A DNA stretch of 44,734 nucleotides from positions 1 through 44,734 of the forward strand of contig CBFGWV010000012.1 in the NCBI GenBank assembly GCA_965652545.1, in the 5' to 3' direction. This document shows positions 41,030 through 44,734 of this stretch, in pieces; within the stretch, counting starts at the first letter, position 1, and each line of letters begins with the position of its first letter. The stretch is from CBFGWV01 sp965652545. GTDB taxonomy: Bacteria > Pseudomonadota > Gammaproteobacteria > Competibacterales > Competibacteraceae. Below the pieces are notes generated by a model. The model ran no database searches. It was given only the letters and a program-made list of their open reading frames with translations, and had not been told where the DNA came from. Position numbers and translations under genes: made by a program.

Positions 41030-44000
41030 ATGGTTGCCGGAGTCCAAACCTATAATCCGTTCGTCGTTCCGAACAAAAGCGACAAGACGGTCAGGAACGA
41101 CAGGAACGGCTCTGAGTTCGAGGATGCCAGCGACGAAGCCAGAAATGGACGCATCGAGCATACAATCGAGAGAAACGAAACGGCTATTGGGCTCTCACAG
41201 GAATTCGACTACCTTTATCCAGACGAGTTTTTTATCGCCTACCCCGAGGCTGAAGATCACCCGGATTTGATCCACGAAGGCGATGAAGTTGAATTTCTCA
41301 CCGAAGATCGAATGGAGTCGATCAGAGGCGTTAAAGATTTGATTGGCGATGCTCAGAAATGGGGTGACATTCCAGAAGAAGTTCAAAACGAAATTCGCGG
41401 GGTCATCAGCCAGGATTTGATGGCCGGTGCGCGTCATGTCGGACACAATGAGCAACAGCTCGATGCCAATCTTGCCGAGCGCAAGCAGGATTTCAATGAT
41501 TATCTGCCCGACATCGAAGGATTGGATGCGGTTATTGGCGAAACCCACGACAACGTTCAACAAGCCGTCGATGAGGTCATGACCGATGAAATGCGCGCGG
41601 CGATTGCAAAAGGGATGGACCCCGACAATCCAGACTGGTCCGATTTCAAGACGCTGCTGACCGAGACGATCGATAACGAAGTCGATGATCCCGAGCTGCG
41701 AGGTGACCGGTCGGAAGAGGACGTGTTCCGCGATTTCACTGGCTTACTGCTTGTCTTCGGCCCGGGCGAGTCGACACAGATGCAAGAGCAGATCGATGTC
41801 GTCGGAACCGAAATTCTGGTCAATCGTCCAGTGGCTGAAATAAAAGCCGCTTACAATCAGGACGATAGTTTTGGCGATGCATTCGGCGAGTTCTTCACTG
41901 GCGATGAAGACCCCATCCGGCTGCTGAAAACATTGGATGAGAAAACACAGACGGATCGAGCCGGCCAACCGATGTCGGCTGCACGTGTGAACGACATCAT
42001 CAATGCCTGCGAGAGCGAGCTGACCGGTGCTCTGGAACATCTGAACGGTGGCGATAGAAAGAACGCCGTGGATCACCTGAACCGCATCGCGATGCGTGCG
42101 AGTTCGGAGGACCCGAGCAAGGACACCGGCGTACAGCTTTTGGCGAAGCTCCTGGTCGATCAAGGCCTCATGGACAAGCCGACCTCTCCGCGCTACGCCA
42201 ACCAGACGTTCCATGGCCGCTTCCGCGAAAGCGTAAGAGACGGCAACGGCCCGGCTCTGGCGCTGCAAGTGGCCGCCGAGTATGCCCGCCGGGGGGAAAC
42301 CGACGAAGCCACCAGAATCCAGCAGGAAACGCTGGCGGATATCAAAACGTTCTTCGAGAGTACGGGGGAAACGACAGAAGAGTTCAAGCGCATATTCAAA
42401 GACGATGTAGAGATCGTCAATGGAACCTTGAGTGGGTATGTCTCACCGCAAGAGGGCCAGGCCGGGCTCGATAATCTGAATGAAAGGCTGATCGAAGAGA
42501 ACCAGGATCTATACGACCAGTTTTATCACAACCAGCAAGGCATCATCAGCACGTTGGCCGTCCTGGAGCACATGCCGGAAGAGCTCGGTACGGTGACAAT
42601 GGACGACAGCGGCCTCAAAGCCGAGGAGGTCACCGAAACCATCGACGGCTACGCCGACTTGGTTGCATTTCACGATGAAACCATCGGTGTGCTTCAGTCC
42701 AACCAGTGCCTTGCCGATGCCGATGCGTATGACTACCAAAAGAATCTTCAGTTTGCGGTCTTTGGTGGTGAATACAATGCCGAAGAGGCGACGGGGTTGT
42801 CGGCGGATACGCGGCAACTGTTCGCGGATATGCCCGATTCGTTCTATTCGGATATTCTCGCCGGCTACGACGAGGTCGCCAGTGGGCAGGCGGGTGGGGG
42901 CGATGACACGCGGCCTCCGATACCAACCGAGTTGGCCGAGTTGAGGGCGGAGTTGGGCGATAACCCAGCCGAAGCCGCCGAGGCGCTGAAAAACAATCCG
43001 CAGGCCGCGTTTGCCTTCTCGCAATACCTGTATCTGTACCAGCAGTCCGGAAATCCGCAGGCCGAGGACGTGCCGAGCATGTCCAGCCCGGGCTTCCTGA
43101 CTCGTGCGGCCTGGGATCAAGTCGTCGATGTGGTGGAAAAGCAGTCGCCTTATCTGAAACCGGGGCTGACCGGACAGGCGCTGCCGGTCAAACCGGGTAT
43201 TCAGGGGGCGACCCAGCAGGAGCTTCGGCGGATGCAAGGGAACTGGATCGGCTGGCAGCTACAGAAAGGATTGCCGGGCCGGCGGATAGCATTGATCGAT
43301 GGTGCGCGGGACATGTGGTACAACGCCCGGTCGGATTCCGCCCGCTTCCCGGCCGAGGGCAGCATCTACAGGACGCGCTGGGGCGGGCCGACACTGGGGC
43401 TGGCCAGAGCCGGTCTCGCCGCTTGGGGTGCCAAGGACTTCTGGCCCAAGCCGGACAAAATGATACCGGGCACTGATAACTTCGATCCGGACGAGTTTAC
43501 CAATGGCATCTGGGGGCCGTGGTTTGCAATCGACGCCACGAACCGGGTGGCGGGCGTGGCCGGCATCAAGTCGCTGGTGGTCGAGAAATGGCTGGGTCGT
43601 GCCCTGCCACCGATGATGGGCATTCTGGTCGCCAACGAACTGCGCAAGGGCGATTATGCCATGGCCGCCGCATGGACGCCGGCATTGGCGGCCAGCATCA
43701 TTCCATTCTTGTCGTCGGCGCCCTGGGCGGCGGCCGGCGGGCCGATCGTCATCGGGCTGTGGGTCGTCTCTGCCGCGGCTGCATTGGGCTTATCGCAGTA
43801 CCGGCATGTCGAGGCATCCAATCACTACGAAGACCCGATGAAATGGTACCTGGAAGGTGCCGGATACTCGCCCGATCGCGCGCACAATATGGGTAACACG
43901 ACCGGAGATGGTGAAATCCGTTACCCCCTGCTCAATGGTGCCGCCGAATCCTACTTTGGAATGGATACGGACGATCTGGGGCGCGTATTCCGCGACGAGG

Positions 44001-44389
44001 ACTTGTCCGATGAAAACTTGGGCCGCATGGTGGAATTGACGCACTACCTGGACTTCGAGCCCGATGGACACGGTCGGCTGCCGGCAGCCTCGGAACTGAG
44101 CGAATCGGACAAATACATTCTCTCGGCGATATATCGATTGATCCCGGATCAATACAAGACCGAGCCGGCTCCCTTGTTCGCCGACGGCAATATGCCGGAG
44201 CTGTGGGACGGCGGCATGCTGCCTTGGGATGATAATAAATTCCTGGCCGGTCTGGATCTGGAGAACCTCCTACCCTGGGAGGAGCGGCAGTTACCGATGG
44301 GCACGCCGTGGAGCAACGACATGTACAAGCAGCAGCCCGAACGGGTGCAGGAGATCATCTCGAGCATCTATTGGGAGCAAGGCAACTGA
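41030..44389 (+). CDS. Large protein of unknown function with one C-terminal hydrophobic segment
   Basis: I do not recognise this 1119-residue protein. It has no signal peptide: the N-terminus (MVAGVQTYNPFVVPNKSDKT) is polar and Asn/Ser/Asp-rich. Residues ~30-650 are acidic and predicted mostly helical, with Glu/Asp-Asn-Gln-rich stretches. A Gly/Asp-rich linker follows near residue 630, then a Trp/Tyr/Gly-rich part. A hydrophobic Ala-rich segment lies at ~877-923 (AAAWTPALAASIIPFLSS, GLWVVSAAAALGLSQY) with ~195 polar residues after it. The layout suits a secreted effector, translocator or pore-former released without a Sec signal, but no family motif proves it. The ATG at 41030 has GAGGAAGG upstream. 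G+C rises from about 48% at the 5' end to about 72% locally near 43700. Confidence 0.8.
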   Translation: MVAGVQTYNPFVVPNKSDKTVRNDRNGSEFEDASDEARNGRIEHTIERNETAIGLSQEFDYLYPDEFFIAYPEAEDHPDLIHEGDEVEFLTEDRMESIRGVKDLIGDAQKWGDIPEEVQNEIRGVISQDLMAGARHVGHNEQQLDANLAERKQDFNDYLPDIEGLDAVIGETHDNVQQAVDEVMTDEMRAAIAKGMDPDNPDWSDFKTLLTETIDNEVDDPELRGDRSEEDVFRDFTGLLLVFGPGESTQMQEQIDVVGTEILVNRPVAEIKAAYNQDDSFGDAFGEFFTGDEDPIRLLKTLDEKTQTDRAGQPMSAARVNDIINACESELTGALEHLNGGDRKNAVDHLNRIAMRASSEDPSKDTGVQLLAKLLVDQGLMDKPTSPRYANQTFHGRFRESVRDGNGPALALQVAAEYARRGETDEATRIQQETLADIKTFFESTGETTEEFKRIFKDDVEIVNGTLSGYVSPQEGQAGLDNLNERLIEENQDLYDQFYHNQQGIISTLAVLEHMPEELGTVTMDDSGLKAEEVTETIDGYADLVAFHDETIGVLQSNQCLADADAYDYQKNLQFAVFGGEYNAEEATGLSADTRQLFADMPDSFYSDILAGYDEVASGQAGGGDDTRPPIPTELAELRAELGDNPAEAAEALKNNPQAAFAFSQYLYLYQQSGNPQAEDVPSMSSPGFLTRAAWDQVVDVVEKQSPYLKPGLTGQALPVKPGIQGATQQELRRMQGNWIGWQLQKGLPGRRIALIDGARDMWYNARSDSARFPAEGSIYRTRWGGPTLGLARAGLAAWGAKDFWPKPDKMIPGTDNFDPDEFTNGIWGPWFAIDATNRVAGVAGIKSLVVEKWLGRALPPMMGILVANELRKGDYAMAAAWTPALAASIIPFLSSAPWAAAGGPIVIGLWVVSAAAALGLSQYRHVEASNHYEDPMKWYLEGAGYSPDRAHNMGNTTGDGEIRYPLLNGAAESYFGMDTDDLGRVFRDEDLSDENLGRMVELTHYLDFEPDGHGRLPAASELSESDKYILSAIYRLIPDQYKTEPAPLFADGNMPELWDGGMLPWDDNKFLAGLDLENLLPWEERQLPMGTPWSNDMYKQQPERVQEIISSIYWEQGN

Positions 44390-44734
44390 TCCGCTGAGCG
44401 CACGCCGTATCGGCCGAGGCGTTCGGCCATCTGCGGGCGCACGTGACGCACCGCGGCTTCTTTCACCGGCCCATAGCCGCGGATCTCCAGCGCCAGGCGG
44501 GCGATGGCGGTAGCCTCGTCCACGGTCGAGGCGTCCAGCGCTGCGAGCAGCGCATCGATGACCCCTTCGAACCACGGCACGAGCTCCCGCTCCATGCGCC
44601 GCTCGGCGGTGTAGCCGAACGGGTCCAGCGCCGTGCCACGCAGCCGTTTCATACGCGCCAGCACCCTGAACAACGGCATGATCCACGGACCGAAGGCCCG
44701 CTTGCGCGGCCGCCCGCGCGCATCCCTGCCCGCC
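44368..44734 (-). CDS. Indolepyruvate ferredoxin oxidoreductase family protein, C-terminal part
   Basis: The frame runs off the right edge, so only the last ~121 residues are visible. KRAFGPWIMPLFRVLARMKRLRGT, followed by LDPFGYTAERRMERELV and IRGYGPVKEAAVRHV, is the conserved C-terminal domain of large indolepyruvate:ferredoxin oxidoreductases. These enzymes oxidatively decarboxylate aryl-pyruvates to acyl-CoA using thiamine diphosphate and ferredoxin. An internal ATG at 44679 is not the start, because the homology continues upstream. The stop (TAG, 44368-44370) lies 22 bases inside the 3' end of the convergent unknown gene. Confidence 0.85.
   Translation of the reverse strand, partial: AGRDARGRPRKRAFGPWIMPLFRVLARMKRLRGTALDPFGYTAERRMERELVPWFEGVIDALLAALDASTVDEATAIARLALEIRGYGPVKEAAVRHVRPQMAERLGRYGVRSADQLPCSQ

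Overview
The window is about 44.7 kb of high-G+C DNA, densely packed with genes, from what looks like a gammaproteobacterium outside the Enterobacterales. The evidence is gene order: ftsY next to rpoH; an M16 peptidase pair, rsmD, coaD, an Allochromatium-type ferredoxin and mutM; rpmB-rpmG, radC, coaBC, dut and argB; and pyrE divergent from an exonuclease III/Crc-type gene. All of these recall Pseudomonas and related lineages. A CIRCE operator at rpoH and an IPTL-CTERM surface protein argue against enterics. I cannot name a genus.

Layout. 1-80: the 3' end of a 5S rRNA and its terminator, so an rrn operon lies just to the left. 92-3222 (minus): ftsY, rpoH, radical SAM protein, with CIRCE over the rpoH promoter. 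3304-7419 (plus): two M16 peptidases, rsmD, coaD, ferredoxin. 7443-9447 (minus): cfa, mutM; then a divergent fatty-acid desaturase whose 3' end overlaps msrA. 11387-11722: a structured non-coding stretch with terminators. 11723-12958 (minus): radC, rpmB, rpmG. 13113-16566 (plus): coaBC, dut, argB, an orphan ParA. 16645-18525: an IPTL-CTERM protein divergent from a MarR regulator.

18534-30057 (all minus) is a carbon-uptake and signalling block. It holds a small membrane ORF, a symporter-histidine kinase fusion and an NtrC-type regulator (CbrA/CbrB-like architecture), then a DUF4212/acetate-type sodium symporter pair ending in a strong terminator. After it comes an overlapping three-gene operon of two paralogous cNMP-CBS-nucleotidyltransferase proteins and a DnaQ-type exonuclease. 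30250-37738 holds an acetoacetyl-CoA/3-oxoacyl-ACP reductase, pyrE, an exonuclease III related to Crc, an AmpG-like transporter, a membrane class III nucleotide cyclase, a GT4 glycosyltransferase and a PAP2 phosphatase. 37804-40569 is a Spy/CpxP-like periplasmic protein divergent from an OmpR/EnvZ-type two-component system, an arrangement like cpxP-cpxRA.

The right end changes character. From about 40570 the DNA becomes A+T-rich and leads into an unrecognised 1119-residue protein. It has no signal peptide, an acidic hydrophilic body and one hydrophobic segment near the C-terminus. Its 3' end overlaps a truncated indolepyruvate ferredoxin oxidoreductase gene at the window edge. This gene and the CIRCE-rpoH arrangement are the two places I would look first for something new.
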